Shown: positions 48,619-58,092, numbered from the stretch's first letter. The stretch: DNA of 64,000 bases from Rhodovulum sulfidophilum (GCA_003241785.1 QFPW01000009.1:62001-126000); one strand, 5' to 3'. The notes: generated by a model from the letters alone, not told the origin. Made by a program: numbers and translations.

Positions 48619-50162
48619 CCCGGATCTACGTTCCCGCCGACACCGCCGCGCTCGCCGTCGGCGCCGACGAGACCGCCGCCGCCTTCGAGGCCGCCGCCGC
48701 CGCGCGGGGTGTCGATGTGGAGATCATCCGCAACGGCTCGCGCGGGATGCTCTGGCTCGAGCCGCTGGTCGAGGCCGGCGTGGGCGCGGCGCGCGTAGCC
48801 TATGGCCCGGTCGGCGCCGCCGACGCGGCCTCGGTGCTCGACGCGATCCTCGACGGCGCGGAGCATCCGCTCTGCCACGGGAAGACGCGCGAGATCCCCT
48901 ATCTGAAGAACCAGGAGCGCCTAACCTTCGCCCGCGTCGGGGTGATCGACCCGCTCGACCTCGAGGATTACGAGGCGCACGCGGGGCTCAAAGGGCTGCG
49001 CAAGGCGCTGACGATGGAGCCGGCCGCGATCTGCGCCGAGGTGCTCGAATCCGGCCTGCGCGGCCGGGGCGGCGCGGGCTTTCCGGCGGGCATCAAGTGG
49101 AAGACCGTGCTCGATCAGAAAGCCGAGCGGAAATACGTCGCCTGCAACGCCGACGAGGGCGACAGCGGCACCTTCGCCGACCGGATGCTGATGGAGGGCG
49201 ACCCGCTCCTGATGGTCGAGGCGATGACGATCGCGGGGATCGCGACCGGCGCCACCGAAGGCTATATCTACATTCGCTCCGAATATCCGCGCGCCATCTC
49301 CCAGATGAAGGCGGCGATCGCGGTCATGGAAGGCGCGGGCTGGCTGGGCGACGACATCCAGGGCAGCGGGCATTCGTTCCGGATGAAGGTCCGCCGCGGC
49401 GCCGGCGCCTATATCTGCGGCGAGGAAAGCTCGATGCTGCAAAGTATCGAGGGCAAGCGCGGCACGGTCCGCGTGAAGCCGCCGATCCCGGCGATCTCCG
49501 GTCTCTTCAGCCAGCCCACCGTGATCAACAACGTGCTGACGCTGGCTTCCGTGCCGCTGGTGATCGACCGGGGCGCGAAGTTCTACAAGGATTTCGGCGT
49601 CGGCCGGTCGCATGGCACGCAGCCGTTCCAGCTCGCGGGCAACATCAGGCACGGCGGGCTGGTCGAGAAGGCCTTCGGCATCACGGTCCGCGAACTGATC
49701 GAGGAATTCGGCGGCGGCACCGCCTCGGGGCGGCCGTTCCGCACCGCGCAGATCGGCGGGCCGCTCGGTGCCTATGTCTCCGAGGACATGCTCGATCTCC
49801 AGATGGACTACGAGGCGATGGCCGCGCATCAGGCGATGGTCGGCCATGGCGGGATCGTGGTCTTTGATGACACCGTCGACATGGCCGAGATGGCGCGCTT
49901 CGCCTTCGAGTTCTGCGAGGAGGAAAGCTGCGGCAAGTGCACGCCCTGCCGCATCGGCGCGATCCGCGGCAAGGAGACCGTCGAGAAGATCCTGAGGGGC
50001 GAGAACGTCGCGAAGAACATCGCGCTGATCGAGGACCTCTGCGAGCTGATGCGCGACGGATCCCTTTGCGCCATGGGCGGGTTGACCCCGATGCCGGTGC
50101 TGTCGGCGATCCGCCTGTTCCCCGAGGATTTCGACCGCGCCACCCCCATGGCGGCGGAGTGA
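48615..50162 (+). CDS. fdsB: NAD-dependent formate dehydrogenase, beta subunit
   Basis: A 515-residue subunit, a fusion of a NuoE-like thioredoxin-fold domain (1-110) with a NuoF-like domain. NuoF features are the NADH/FMN motifs RGRGGAGFPAGIKWK and CNADEGDSGTFADR, IYIRSEYP and the [4Fe-4S] site EESCGKCTPCRIG with a further cysteine in DGSLCAMGG. It reduces NAD+ with electrons from formate. The start is a GTG overlapping the fdsG stop. Confidence 0.96.
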   Translation: MTRIYVPADTAALAVGADETAAAFEAAAAARGVDVEIIRNGSRGMLWLEPLVEAGVGAARVAYGPVGAADAASVLDAILDGAEHPLCHGKTREIPYLKNQERLTFARVGVIDPLDLEDYEAHAGLKGLRKALTMEPAAICAEVLESGLRGRGGAGFPAGIKWKTVLDQKAERKYVACNADEGDSGTFADRMLMEGDPLLMVEAMTIAGIATGATEGYIYIRSEYPRAISQMKAAIAVMEGAGWLGDDIQGSGHSFRMKVRRGAGAYICGEESSMLQSIEGKRGTVRVKPPIPAISGLFSQPTVINNVLTLASVPLVIDRGAKFYKDFGVGRSHGTQPFQLAGNIRHGGLVEKAFGITVRELIEEFGGGTASGRPFRTAQIGGPLGAYVSEDMLDLQMDYEAMAAHQAMVGHGGIVVFDDTVDMAEMARFAFEFCEEESCGKCTPCRIGAIRGKETVEKILRGENVAKNIALIEDLCELMRDGSLCAMGGLTPMPVLSAIRLFPEDFDRATPMAAE

Positions 50163-50170
50163 GGTAGACC

Positions 50171-53068
50171 ATGACGATCCACCAGGAAATCCCGCTGGCG
50201 CTCCGCAACCTCCGCGCCCCGGCCCTCGACGAGACCGACCGCGGTACCCCGGCGCGCGACGGCGCGCCGGTCACGCTCCTGATCGACGGCGTGCCTGTGA
50301 CGGTGCCCGAGGGTACCTCGGTGATGCGCGCCGCCTCCTTCGTCGACCGGCCGATCCCGAAGCTCTGCGCGACCGACAACATGGAGGCCTGGGGCTCCTG
50401 CCGCATGTGCCTCGTCGAGATCGAGGGGGTGCGCGGCACCCCAGCCTCCTGCACCACGCCGGTGCGCGAGGGGATGGTCGTGCACACCCAGACCGCGCGG
50501 CTGGAAAAGCTGCGCCGGGGGGTGATGGAGCTCTACATCTCCGACCACCCGCTCGACTGCCTGACCTGCCCGACCAACGGCGACTGCGAATTGCAGGACA
50601 TGGCCGGCGTCTCGGGCCTGCGCGAAGTGCGCTACGGGATGAAGGGCGAGAACCATTTCGAGGACGGGCACAAGGCGCCGATCGACGTCTCGAACCCGTA
50701 TTTCCAGTATGATGCGTCGAAATGCATCGTCTGCTCGCGCTGCGTTCGGGCCTGCGAGGAAGTGCAGGGCACCTTCGCGCTGACGATTCAAGGCCGGGGC
50801 TTCGCGAGCCGGGTCTCGCCGGGCATGGGCTCGGACAATTTCTTCTCCTCGGACTGCGTCTCCTGCGGCGCCTGCGTGCAGGCCTGTCCGACCGCGACGC
50901 TGGTCGAGAAGTCCCAGGTGGAGCATGGCATCCCGACGCGCGAGGTCATCACCACCTGCGCCTATTGCGGGGTGGGCTGCTCGTTCAAGGCCGAGCTGCA
51001 GGGCGAGACAATCGTGCGCATGACGCCGTGGAAGAACGGTGGCGCGAACGAGGGCCATTCCTGCGTCAAGGGCCGCTTCGCCTTCGGCTATGCCACCCAC
51101 AAGGACCGTCAGCTGTCGCCGATGATCCGCGACAAGATCACCGACCCGTGGAAGAAGGTGAGCTTCGTCGAGGCGATCGAATTCGCCGCCAACCGGTTCA
51201 AGGACATCCAGGCGAAGCACGGCCGCGATTCCATCGGTGGCATCACCTCCTCGCGCTGCACGAACGAGGAAGTCTACGTCGTGCAGAAGATGATCCGCGC
51301 CGCCTTCGGCAACAACAACGTCGATACCTGCGCCCGGGTCTGCCATTCGCCGACCGGCTATGGCCTCAAGATGACTTTCGGCACCTCGGCCGGCACGCAG
51401 GACTTCAAGTCGGTCGACAAGGCCGACGTGATCCTGCTGATCGGCGCCAATCCGACCGACGCGCATCCCGTCTTCGGCAGCCGGATGAAGAAGCGCATCC
51501 GCGCCGGCGCGAAGATCATCGTCGCCGATCCGCGCCGCACCGATCTCGTGCGCTCGCCGCATATCGAGGCGGCGCATCACGTCCAGCTGCGTCCGGGCAC
51601 CAACGTCGCCTTCATGAACGCCATGGCGCATGTGATCGTGACCGAGGGGCTGGTGAACGAGGAATTCGTCGCCGAGCGGTGCGAGCCGGCCGAGTTCGAG
51701 CGCTGGCGCGCCTTCGTCGCCGAGGAGCGCAACTCGCCCGAAGCGGTCGCCGAGATGATCGGCACGCGGCCCGAGATCCTGCGCGCCGCCGCCCGGCTCT
51801 ATGCCACCGGCGGGAACGCGGCGATCTACTACGGCCTCGGCGTCACCGAGCATTCCCAGGGCTCGACCATGGTCATGGCCATGGCCAACCTCGCGATGGC
51901 GACGGGCAACATCGGGCGCGATGGCGTGGGCGTGAATCCGCTGCGCGGCCAGAACAACGTGCAGGGCTCCTGCGACATGGGTTCCTTCCCGCACGAGCTG
52001 CCGGGCTATCGCCATGTCGCGGACGACGTGACGCGGCATCTGTTCGAGGAAGACTGGGGGGTCAAGCTCCTGAACGAGCCGGGGCTGCGCATCCCGAACA
52101 TGTTCGCCGCCGCGATCGACGGCACCTATCGCGGCATGTTCGTGCAGGGCGAGGATATCGCGCAGTCCGACCCGAACACCGCGCATGTGACGGCGGCGCT
52201 CGCCGCGCTCGACTGCCTCGTCGTGCAGGACCTGTTCCTGAACGAGACGGCGGCCTACGCCCATGTCTTCCTGCCCGGCACCTCCTTCCTCGAGAAGGAC
52301 GGCACCTTCACCAACGCCGAACGCCGCATCAACCGCGTGCGCCCGGCGATGAAGGAGAAGCAGGGCATGTCCGAGCACGAGATGGTCTGCCGGCTCTCGA
52401 CCGCGATGGGCTATCCGATGCGCTACGACGGCCCGGCCGAGATCATGGCCGAGATCGCCCGGCTGACGCCCTCCTTCGCGGGCGTGAGCTTCGAGCGGCT
52501 CGACGAGGCGGGCTCGCTGCAGTGGCCGGTCAACGCCGACTTCCCCGACGGCGCGCCGATCATGCACATGGACGGCTTCGTGCGCGGCAAGGGCCGGTTC
52601 ATGGTCACCGAATACGTGCCGACCATCGAGCGGACCAACCGCTACTATCCGCTGATCCTCACCACGGGCCGGATCCTCAGCCAGTACAACGTCGGCGCGC
52701 AGACCCGCCGGACCGAGAACAGCCTGTGGCATCCGGAGGACATCATCGAGATTCATCCGCACGACGCGGAGGAACGCGGGATCGAGACCGATGACATGGT
52801 GTCGGTCGGCAGCCGGATCGGCGCCACGACGCTGCGCGCGCGGGTCTCGGACCGGGTGCCGCAGGGGGTGGTGCATACCACCTTCCATCACCCGCTCTCC
52901 GGTGCGAATGTGATCACGACCGACAATTCCGACTGGGCGACCAACTGCCCCGAGTACAAGGTGACGGCGGTGCAGCTGACCCGCTCCAACCGGCCCTCGG
53001 AATGGCAGGAGGAGCGCGAGGAGCTCGGCCGGACCAATTATCGCGTGGGCCTCACCGCCGCGGAGTAG
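50171..53068 (+). CDS. fdsA: NAD-dependent formate dehydrogenase, alpha (molybdenum) subunit
   Basis: A 965-residue catalytic subunit. N-terminal domain: a [2Fe-2S] site (AWGSCRMC), a His-Cys3 [4Fe-4S] site (HPLDCLTCPTNGDCELQ) and two ferredoxin-type clusters (CIVCSRCVRACEE, CVSCGACVQACP). The molybdenum domain begins with a further [4Fe-4S] motif CAYCGVGC. The metal ligand is Cys391 followed by His392 in ARVCHSPTGYG, matching Cys386-His387 of the Rhodobacter capsulatus enzyme; it is cysteine, not selenocysteine. The bis-MGD domains fill the rest. It oxidises formate to CO2 in the cytoplasm. Confidence 0.97.
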   Translation: MTIHQEIPLALRNLRAPALDETDRGTPARDGAPVTLLIDGVPVTVPEGTSVMRAASFVDRPIPKLCATDNMEAWGSCRMCLVEIEGVRGTPASCTTPVREGMVVHTQTARLEKLRRGVMELYISDHPLDCLTCPTNGDCELQDMAGVSGLREVRYGMKGENHFEDGHKAPIDVSNPYFQYDASKCIVCSRCVRACEEVQGTFALTIQGRGFASRVSPGMGSDNFFSSDCVSCGACVQACPTATLVEKSQVEHGIPTREVITTCAYCGVGCSFKAELQGETIVRMTPWKNGGANEGHSCVKGRFAFGYATHKDRQLSPMIRDKITDPWKKVSFVEAIEFAANRFKDIQAKHGRDSIGGITSSRCTNEEVYVVQKMIRAAFGNNNVDTCARVCHSPTGYGLKMTFGTSAGTQDFKSVDKADVILLIGANPTDAHPVFGSRMKKRIRAGAKIIVADPRRTDLVRSPHIEAAHHVQLRPGTNVAFMNAMAHVIVTEGLVNEEFVAERCEPAEFERWRAFVAEERNSPEAVAEMIGTRPEILRAAARLYATGGNAAIYYGLGVTEHSQGSTMVMAMANLAMATGNIGRDGVGVNPLRGQNNVQGSCDMGSFPHELPGYRHVADDVTRHLFEEDWGVKLLNEPGLRIPNMFAAAIDGTYRGMFVQGEDIAQSDPNTAHVTAALAALDCLVVQDLFLNETAAYAHVFLPGTSFLEKDGTFTNAERRINRVRPAMKEKQGMSEHEMVCRLSTAMGYPMRYDGPAEIMAEIARLTPSFAGVSFERLDEAGSLQWPVNADFPDGAPIMHMDGFVRGKGRFMVTEYVPTIERTNRYYPLILTTGRILSQYNVGAQTRRTENSLWHPEDIIEIHPHDAEERGIETDDMVSVGSRIGATTLRARVSDRVPQGVVHTTFHHPLSGANVITTDNSDWATNCPEYKVTAVQLTRSNRPSEWQEEREELGRTNYRVGLTAAE

Positions 53069-53072
53069 CCAT

Positions 53073-53909
53073 ATGAAGATCCGCCGCTTCGACGCGGGAC
53101 CCTATGACGTCTCGCCCGTGGCGGCGGGGCGCCTCCTGACGCCCGGGGGCGAGACGCGCGCGCTCTGGCAGATCGCCGAGGAGACCCCGGTCGCGATCCT
53201 GCTCAATGGCGTCACCTTCGCCGTGATGATGATGACCCCCGCCGATATCGAGGATTTCGCGGTCGGCTTCGCGCTGACCGAGGGGATCGTCGAGACGCTC
53301 GGGGATATCGGGGGCCTCCGGATCGCCGAGGCGGCCGACGGGATGATCTGCAACGTGACGCTCGACCCCGCGCGGGTCGAGAAGGTCGAGGGGCGCCGCC
53401 GCACCCTGGCGGGCCGCGCGGGCTGCGGCATCTGCGGCGCGCAGAGCCTCGAGGCCGTGCTGCCGCCGCCGCGCCGGGTGCCGAAAGCGCCGCTGCCGGG
53501 GCGCGACGCGCTGCTCGCCGCCTTCGCCGCGCTGCCCGGGGCGCAGGCGATGAAGCGGATCAACAAGACGACCCACGCCGCCGCCTTCTGCGACCTCGAG
53601 GGACGGGTGAGGCTGGTGCGCGAGGACATCGGCCGGCACAACGCGCTCGACAAGCTCGGGGGCGCGCTGGCGCGCGAGGGGCGCGACGCGGCGGGCGGCT
53701 TCGTGCTGCTCTCGAGCCGGGTCAGCGTCGAGATGGCGCAGAAGGCGGCCGCGCTGGGCGCGCCGCTGGTCGCCGCCGTCTCGGCCCCCTCCGCGCTCGC
53801 ACTGCGCCTCGCCGCCCGCGCGGGCCTCACGCTCGCCTGCCGGGCCGGCGGCGACATCATGCTCTTCGACGAGACGGCGCTGAGCGCGCCCGGAAAGGAA
53901 ACACCGTGA
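53073..53909 (+). CDS. fdsC: Formate dehydrogenase sulfurtransferase FdhD (FdsC)
   Basis: A 278-residue accessory protein that transfers sulfur to the molybdenum cofactor of FdsA, without which the enzyme is inactive. The CxxC sulfur-relay motif is in AGRAGCGICGAQS (about residues 111-118), and the GDP/cofactor-binding features appear in EDIGRHNALDKLGG. In Rhodobacter this protein is called FdsC and binds bis-MGD. It begins four bases after the fdsA stop and overlaps fdsD by four bases (GTGA). Confidence 0.94.
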   Translation: MKIRRFDAGPYDVSPVAAGRLLTPGGETRALWQIAEETPVAILLNGVTFAVMMMTPADIEDFAVGFALTEGIVETLGDIGGLRIAEAADGMICNVTLDPARVEKVEGRRRTLAGRAGCGICGAQSLEAVLPPPRRVPKAPLPGRDALLAAFAALPGAQAMKRINKTTHAAAFCDLEGRVRLVREDIGRHNALDKLGGALAREGRDAAGGFVLLSSRVSVEMAQKAAALGAPLVAAVSAPSALALRLAARAGLTLACRAGGDIMLFDETALSAPGKETP

Positions 53910-54163
53910 GCGACGGCACCGCGGAGATCATCCGCATGGCGAACCAGATCGCCGATTTCTTCCGCTCCTATCCGGAGGCGGAGGCCGAGGAAGGCGTCGA
54001 GCACCACATCCGCGACTTCTGGGATCCGCGCATGCGCCGCGAGCTCGCGCATGTGCTCGAGAAGGAGCCCGCGGCGCTGAGCGACCTCGCCCGCGCCGGC
54101 GCGACCCGCGTGTTCCGGGCGCCCGAGCCGGCCGCGCCCGCGCCGGGATGCGACGCGGGGTGA
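53906..54163 (+). CDS. fdsD: NAD-dependent formate dehydrogenase, delta subunit
   Basis: An 85-residue subunit recognisable by its position as the last gene of fdsGBACD and by the family start EIIRMANQIADFFRSYP and IRDFWDPRMRREL. It has no cofactor; in Rhodobacter it stabilises the complex and the molybdenum subunit. The start is a GTG overlapping fdsC, with GGAAAGGAA before it. An intergenic palindrome at 54178 follows. Confidence 0.93.
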   Translation: MSDGTAEIIRMANQIADFFRSYPEAEAEEGVEHHIRDFWDPRMRRELAHVLEKEPAALSDLARAGATRVFRAPEPAAPAPGCDAG

Positions 54164-54177
54164 CCGGCGTCCGGATG

Positions 54178-54200
54178 GTGGGCGGAATCGCCCACCCTAC
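54178..54200. repeat. Intergenic palindrome after fdsD
   Basis: GTGGGCG-GAAT-CGCCCAC followed by CCTAC, identical to the second unit of the repeat at 14274-14296. It begins 15 bases after the fdsD stop codon. A seven-base perfect stem with a GAAT loop. Confidence 0.75.
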
Positions 54201-54286
54201 GAGGATGGCTTCGGTGCGCCCTTGCCTGTTTCGCGCGGCTTGACTGAACCGGAGCGCCGTTCAGGAGTATATCGGAGGGTGCGCCG

Positions 54287-54793
54287 ATGCGCGCCTCCCG
54301 CGCGATCGGAGCGGCGATGGCCACTTTGCCTGCATCCCGGAAGCCGCGGCTTCCGGTCCTCCTTCTCTTCCTCGCGCTGGTCGTCGGCGGCGGGCTCGCC
54401 ATGGGTTTGATCACCGTCACCGGCGGCTGGTACGAGGCACTCGAGAAACCACCGTTCAATCCGCCGAGCTGGGTCTTCGGGCCGGCCTGGACCGTCCTCT
54501 ACGTCCTGATCGCGGTCGCCGGATGGCGGAGTTTCGAGCACGACCGGCATGGGCTGGCGATGCGTATCTGGTGGGCGCAGCTGGCGCTCAACTTTCTCTG
54601 GACGCCGGTCTATTTCGGCGCGCACTGGATCGGCGTCGCGCTGGTCGTGATCGCGTCGCTGCTGCTCGCGATCCTCGGCTTCATCCGCGCGGCCTGGCGG
54701 CCCGACCGGCTCTCGGCGCTCCTGTTCCTGCCCTACGCCGCCTGGGTCGCCTTCGCGACGCTGCTGAACGGCTGGATCTGGGCGGTCAACTGA
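54287..54793 (+). CDS. tspO: TspO/MBR-family tryptophan-rich sensory protein
   Basis: A 168-residue membrane protein with five helices. Family markers are GGWYEALEKPPFNPPSWVFGP, WTVLYVLIAVAGW and LNFLWTPVYF, which line the porphyrin-binding pocket. In Rhodobacter TspO is an oxygen-linked repressor of photosynthesis genes through porphyrin handling; here there is no photosynthesis cluster in sight. GGAGGGT lies before the ATG. An N-terminal extension of about 20 residues precedes the first helix. Confidence 0.93.
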   Translation: MRASRAIGAAMATLPASRKPRLPVLLLFLALVVGGGLAMGLITVTGGWYEALEKPPFNPPSWVFGPAWTVLYVLIAVAGWRSFEHDRHGLAMRIWWAQLALNFLWTPVYFGAHWIGVALVVIASLLLAILGFIRAAWRPDRLSALLFLPYAAWVAFATLLNGWIWAVN

Positions 54794-54862
54794 CCGCGGC
54801 GGTGTGGGGGTGGCGAGGATCCGGTCCGCCACTCCCAAGCCGCCCGCCCGAATCCCGCACGC

Positions 54863-54902
54863 AAAAACGCCCCCGGCCGCTCGGAGGAGCGGGCCGGGGG
54901 CG
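54863..54902 (-). terminator. Rho-independent terminator for the Gfo/Idh oxidoreductase gene
   Basis: On the minus strand a GC stem (CGCCCCCGGCCC with GGCCGGGGGCG, one bulged base near the loop) is followed by TTTTTGC. It begins about 16 bases after the stop of the minus-strand gene at 54918 and also lies between it and the convergent tspO. Confidence 0.85.
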
Positions 54903-54917
54903 GCGGAGCTTCCGGGA

Positions 54918-56042
54918 TCAGACCGTGTCGACCCAGGCCCTGGTCTTCGACGAGGTCGCGATCGACTCGACCAGCGTCATGATCCGGGCGCCCTTGCGGA
55001 AGTTGAACGGCTCCGGGCGGTTGCCGGCGATGGCTTCCATGTAGCCCTCGACCTCGATCGCCTTCATGTCGTTGAAGCCGAGCTGGTGCCCGCCCGCGAC
55101 GCAGAAGCGGCCATACGGCGGATGCTCCGGGCCCGACCAGATGGTGCGGTAGCCCTGGCGGCCGACCTTGTCGGCGGAATCGTAGTATTTCAGCTCGTTC
55201 AGCCGCTCCTGGGTGAAGGCGATCGAGCCCTTCGAGCCGTAGACCTCGAAGTCGTGCTGCATCTCGCGGCCGAGCGCCATCCAGCTCGCCTCGATCGAGC
55301 CGCTGGCGCCGTTCTCGAAGCGCAGGAAGCCGCGCCCGATGTCGTCGACCGTCACGTCCCGCATGCCGCCCTTGCCGTCCGGGCGCTGCTTGATCGCGGT
55401 CACGAGGTCGCCCATCACCGAGGTGATCGGCCCGAGCAGGTATTCCGCCGTCGCGAGCGCGTGGCTGCCGATGTCCGCGAAGGCGCCGCCGCCCTCGGGG
55501 TCGAGCCGGAAGCTCCACGGATTGGCCGCGTTGGCCATGTAGTCCTCGGCATGGATGCCGCGATAGGACCGGATCTCGCCGAGCTCGCCCGACTGGATCA
55601 TCTCGCGCGCCAGCAGCATGATCGGGTTGCAGAGGTAGTTGAACCCGACCTGCGTCTTGATCCCGGCGGCCTCGGCGGCGTCGGCCATCTCGATCGCGTC
55701 GGCCGCGAGCGGGGCGAGGGGCTTCTCGCAATAGACGTGCTTGCCCGCCGCGATCGCCGCCAGCGCCATTTCCTTGTGCAGGACGTTCGGCGCGGTGATG
55801 TCCACGACGTCGATCGCCGGATCCGCGATGATCGTGCGCCAGTCGCTGGTCGCGTTCTCGAAGCCGAGCGCGCGGGCCGCGTTGGCCGCCAGCTCGTCCG
55901 AGCGGTCGGCGACGGTGTGCATCACCAGGTCGTAGGGCAGCTCGAACACCCGGCTCGCCGTGGCGAAGCCGAAGGTGTGGGTCTGCCCCATGAACCCGGT
56001 CCCGATCAGGCCGATGTTCAGCTTGGGTTTGGCGCTGGTCAT
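54918..56042 (-). CDS. Gfo/Idh/MocA-family oxidoreductase, probably for inositol or a sugar
   Basis: A 374-residue NAD(P)-dependent dehydrogenase. The N-terminal Rossmann fold has IGLIGTGFMGQTH and the family's catalytic lysine in HVYCEKPLAP. The C-terminal alpha/beta domain has GGGAFADIGSHALATAEYLLG, with the conserved aspartate and histidine. Members oxidise myo-inositol, scyllo-inositol or other polyols. It diverges from iolE across a shared palindrome (56085), so both genes probably serve inositol-type catabolism. The exact substrate is not readable. Confidence 0.88.
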   Translation of the reverse strand: MTSAKPKLNIGLIGTGFMGQTHTFGFATASRVFELPYDLVMHTVADRSDELAANAARALGFENATSDWRTIIADPAIDVVDITAPNVLHKEMALAAIAAGKHVYCEKPLAPLAADAIEMADAAEAAGIKTQVGFNYLCNPIMLLAREMIQSGELGEIRSYRGIHAEDYMANAANPWSFRLDPEGGGAFADIGSHALATAEYLLGPITSVMGDLVTAIKQRPDGKGGMRDVTVDDIGRGFLRFENGASGSIEASWMALGREMQHDFEVYGSKGSIAFTQERLNELKYYDSADKVGRQGYRTIWSGPEHPPYGRFCVAGGHQLGFNDMKAIEVEGYMEAIAGNRPEPFNFRKGARIMTLVESIATSSKTRAWVDTV

Positions 56043-56084
56043 GCTCCCGGCTCCGCTTCTCGTTGCTGGCGGTTGAGATCAAAA

Positions 56085-56110
56085 ATTCCATTCGTGATAT
56101 CGTTTGGAAT
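56085..56110. promoter_or_regulatory. Palindromic operator in the oxidoreductase/iolE divergent region
   Basis: ATTCCA-N14-TGGAAT with a GATATC centre. Counting the 24 bases TTCC...GGAA, 16 positions are symmetric. The GGAA/TTCC arms recall operators of rhizobial IolR, although spacing differs (GGAA-N6-TTCC there). Central position between the divergent starts suits a common repressor. No regulator gene is adjacent. Confidence 0.5.
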
Positions 56111-56195
56111 GCTTGTGCTGTCAACGGGAAATGCCTAATCATCGCCCATCGCGCGCCGACGGGAATCGGGCGCGTCATCCGACAGGGAGGCCGGA

Positions 56196-57107
56196 ATGAA
56201 GGCGAAATTGGGTATCGCGCCGATCGCTTGGTGGAACGACGATCTCGCGGAGCTTTCCGACGACGTGTCGCTCGAGGAATGCCTGCGCCAGGCGAGCGTC
56301 GCCGGCTACACGGGCATGGAGACCGGCCGCCGCTTCCCGCTCGACCCGAAGGAACTCGGCGCCGTCCTCGACAAGTTCGGCATCTCCGTCTGCGGCGGCT
56401 GGTTCTCCGGCCTGCTGCTCGAGGGTGACATCGCGGTCGAGAAGGACCGGATCGCCGCGCAGATGGACCTCTTCAAAGCGATGAACGCGCCCTGCATCGT
56501 CTATGGCGAGACCGCGCGCTCGATCCAGGGCGTGAAGTCCGCGCCGCTCTCGACCAAGCCGAAGCTCGACGAGGCGCAGATCGCGGCCTATGCGCGCAAG
56601 ATGACCGAATTCGGCGAATGGTGCGCCGAGCAGGGCATGCCGCTCAGCTACCACCACCACATGGCGGCGGCGATCGAGACCGAGCAGGAGCTCGACCTCT
56701 TCATGAAGCACTCGGGCGAGGGCATCCCGCTGCTCTACGACGCCGGCCACATGGCCTTCGCGGGCGGCGACGTGCTCCGCGTGATCGACAACCACCACGC
56801 CCGCATCTCCCACGTCCACACCAAGGACGTGCGCATGGACGTGATCAACGGCCTTGACCGCGCGAAGGAGAGCTTCCTCGACGCGGTCGTGAAGGGCGCC
56901 TTCACCGTGCCGGGCGACGGCAGCCTCGATTTCGAGGCGATCGTGAAGAAGCTCGCCGGCTACGGCTACGAGGGCTGGTTCGTCGTCGAGGCCGAGCAGG
57001 ACCCGAAGGTCTCGCCGCCGCTCGAGATGGCCAAGATCGGCCACAAGGAGCTGCTCCGCGTGATGGCCGCCGCCGGCTACACCGTCGAAGGCACCGTCGG
57101 CGCCTGA
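56196..57107 (+). CDS. iolE: Inosose dehydratase-like TIM-barrel protein (IolE)
   Basis: A 303-residue sugar phosphate isomerase/epimerase-fold protein. The start MKAKLGIAPIAWWNDDL is characteristic of IolE. Metal-site residues are in GYTGMETGRRFP, PLSYHHHMAAAIET, LLYDAGHMAFAGGD and ISHVHTKDVR, ending with GYEGWFVVEAEQDP. IolE dehydrates 2-keto-myo-inositol to a diketone in inositol breakdown. A related isomerase role cannot be excluded. GGGAGG precedes the ATG. It shares its control region with the divergent oxidoreductase and ends in a strong terminator. Confidence 0.88.
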   Translation: MKAKLGIAPIAWWNDDLAELSDDVSLEECLRQASVAGYTGMETGRRFPLDPKELGAVLDKFGISVCGGWFSGLLLEGDIAVEKDRIAAQMDLFKAMNAPCIVYGETARSIQGVKSAPLSTKPKLDEAQIAAYARKMTEFGEWCAEQGMPLSYHHHMAAAIETEQELDLFMKHSGEGIPLLYDAGHMAFAGGDVLRVIDNHHARISHVHTKDVRMDVINGLDRAKESFLDAVVKGAFTVPGDGSLDFEAIVKKLAGYGYEGWFVVEAEQDPKVSPPLEMAKIGHKELLRVMAAAGYTVEGTVGA

Positions 57108-57158
57108 CGCCGCCGCGCGGTCCCGCCGGGACCGCCGATCCAGTTGATTTTCCCCCCT

Positions 57159-57192
57159 CGCGGGCGGTCCCCAAGGCCGCCCGCGCTTTTTT
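57159..57192 (+). terminator. Rho-independent terminator after iolE
   Basis: CGCGGGCGG pairs with CCGCCCGCG over a nine-base loop and is followed after one base by TTTTTT. It starts 52 bases after the iolE stop codon, in the convergent region with the methyltransferase gene. Confidence 0.9.
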
Positions 57193-57291
57193 GTCCGCCC
57201 GGCCGGAGGATGGGAAAGACGCCGAGCGCCCGGATCAGCCCGCCCACGAAGCTCGCGACATCGGACGTGCGCGCGCGAGGCCGTCCCGCCG

Positions 57292-58092
57292 TCAGGGCGT
57301 GTGGCAGGTGTAGACCGTCGCCGTGAGCGGCATGGCGAAGGGCGCCGCGCCGAAGGCGGCGGTGAGCGCGCCGGCGACGGCCGCGACGACCTCGCCCGGC
57401 TCGACCCCGGCCTCGCGCAGGTCGCAGACCACCGGCGCGCCGAGGACGAGGCCGCGCGCGAAGGCGGCGGCATCCGCGACATGGGCGCTCATCGCGACCC
57501 GCTCGACCGCGATCCGGCACCATCCGGCGGCGCGCAGGTCGCGGGTGACATGGCGCGGGTCGGCATAGGCGAAGGGGGCGGTCCAGGCCTCGGGGAGCCG
57601 GCCGCCGAGGAAACGCGCGACGACCGCGCCGGCGACCTCGGCATAGGGGTTCTCCGCGACCGGTCCCCAGCAGTTGAAGGCGTAGGTCCCGCCCGGACGC
57701 ACGATCCGGGCGACCTCCTGGAAGGCGTCGGCCTTGCGCGGGAATAGCGCCGCGCCGAACTGGCAGGCGGCGGCATCGAAGAGCGCGTCCTCGAAGGGCA
57801 GGGCGGAACAGTCGGCGCGCTCGACCTCCGCCGCGTTGCCGAGCCGGGAGCGGGCGCGCGCCAGCATCGCGCGGTCGATATCGGTGATGGTGAGGATGGC
57901 GCGCGGCAGCCGGTCGCGCAGCGCCCGGGTCAGGATGCCGGTCCCGGCCGCGAGATCGAGCACACGGCGCGGCCCTTGCGCCGCGACGCGGGCGGCGAGG
58001 TCGCGGGCATAGGCCTCGAACAGCACGGGTCCGAGGCCTTCGTCATAGAAATCGGCGTGGCGGTCGAGCGACTGGCGGGTGAACACGGACAT
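57292..58092 (-). CDS. Class I SAM-dependent methyltransferase
   Basis: A 266-residue methyltransferase of the UbiE-like type 11 fold. Motif I is RVLDLAAGTGILT, then TITDIDRAMLARA and ERADCSALPFEDALFDAAACQFG, with EVARIVRPGGTYAFNCWG as the post-III strand. The N-terminus MSVFTRQSLDRHADFYDEGLGPVLFE resembles small-molecule methyltransferases. The ATG at 58092 was preferred since the extra 13 upstream residues are not family-like. Substrate unknown. Confidence 0.88.
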   Translation of the reverse strand: MSVFTRQSLDRHADFYDEGLGPVLFEAYARDLAARVAAQGPRRVLDLAAGTGILTRALRDRLPRAILTITDIDRAMLARARSRLGNAAEVERADCSALPFEDALFDAAACQFGAALFPRKADAFQEVARIVRPGGTYAFNCWGPVAENPYAEVAGAVVARFLGGRLPEAWTAPFAYADPRHVTRDLRAAGWCRIAVERVAMSAHVADAAAFARGLVLGAPVVCDLREAGVEPGEVVAAVAGALTAAFGAAPFAMPLTATVYTCHTP

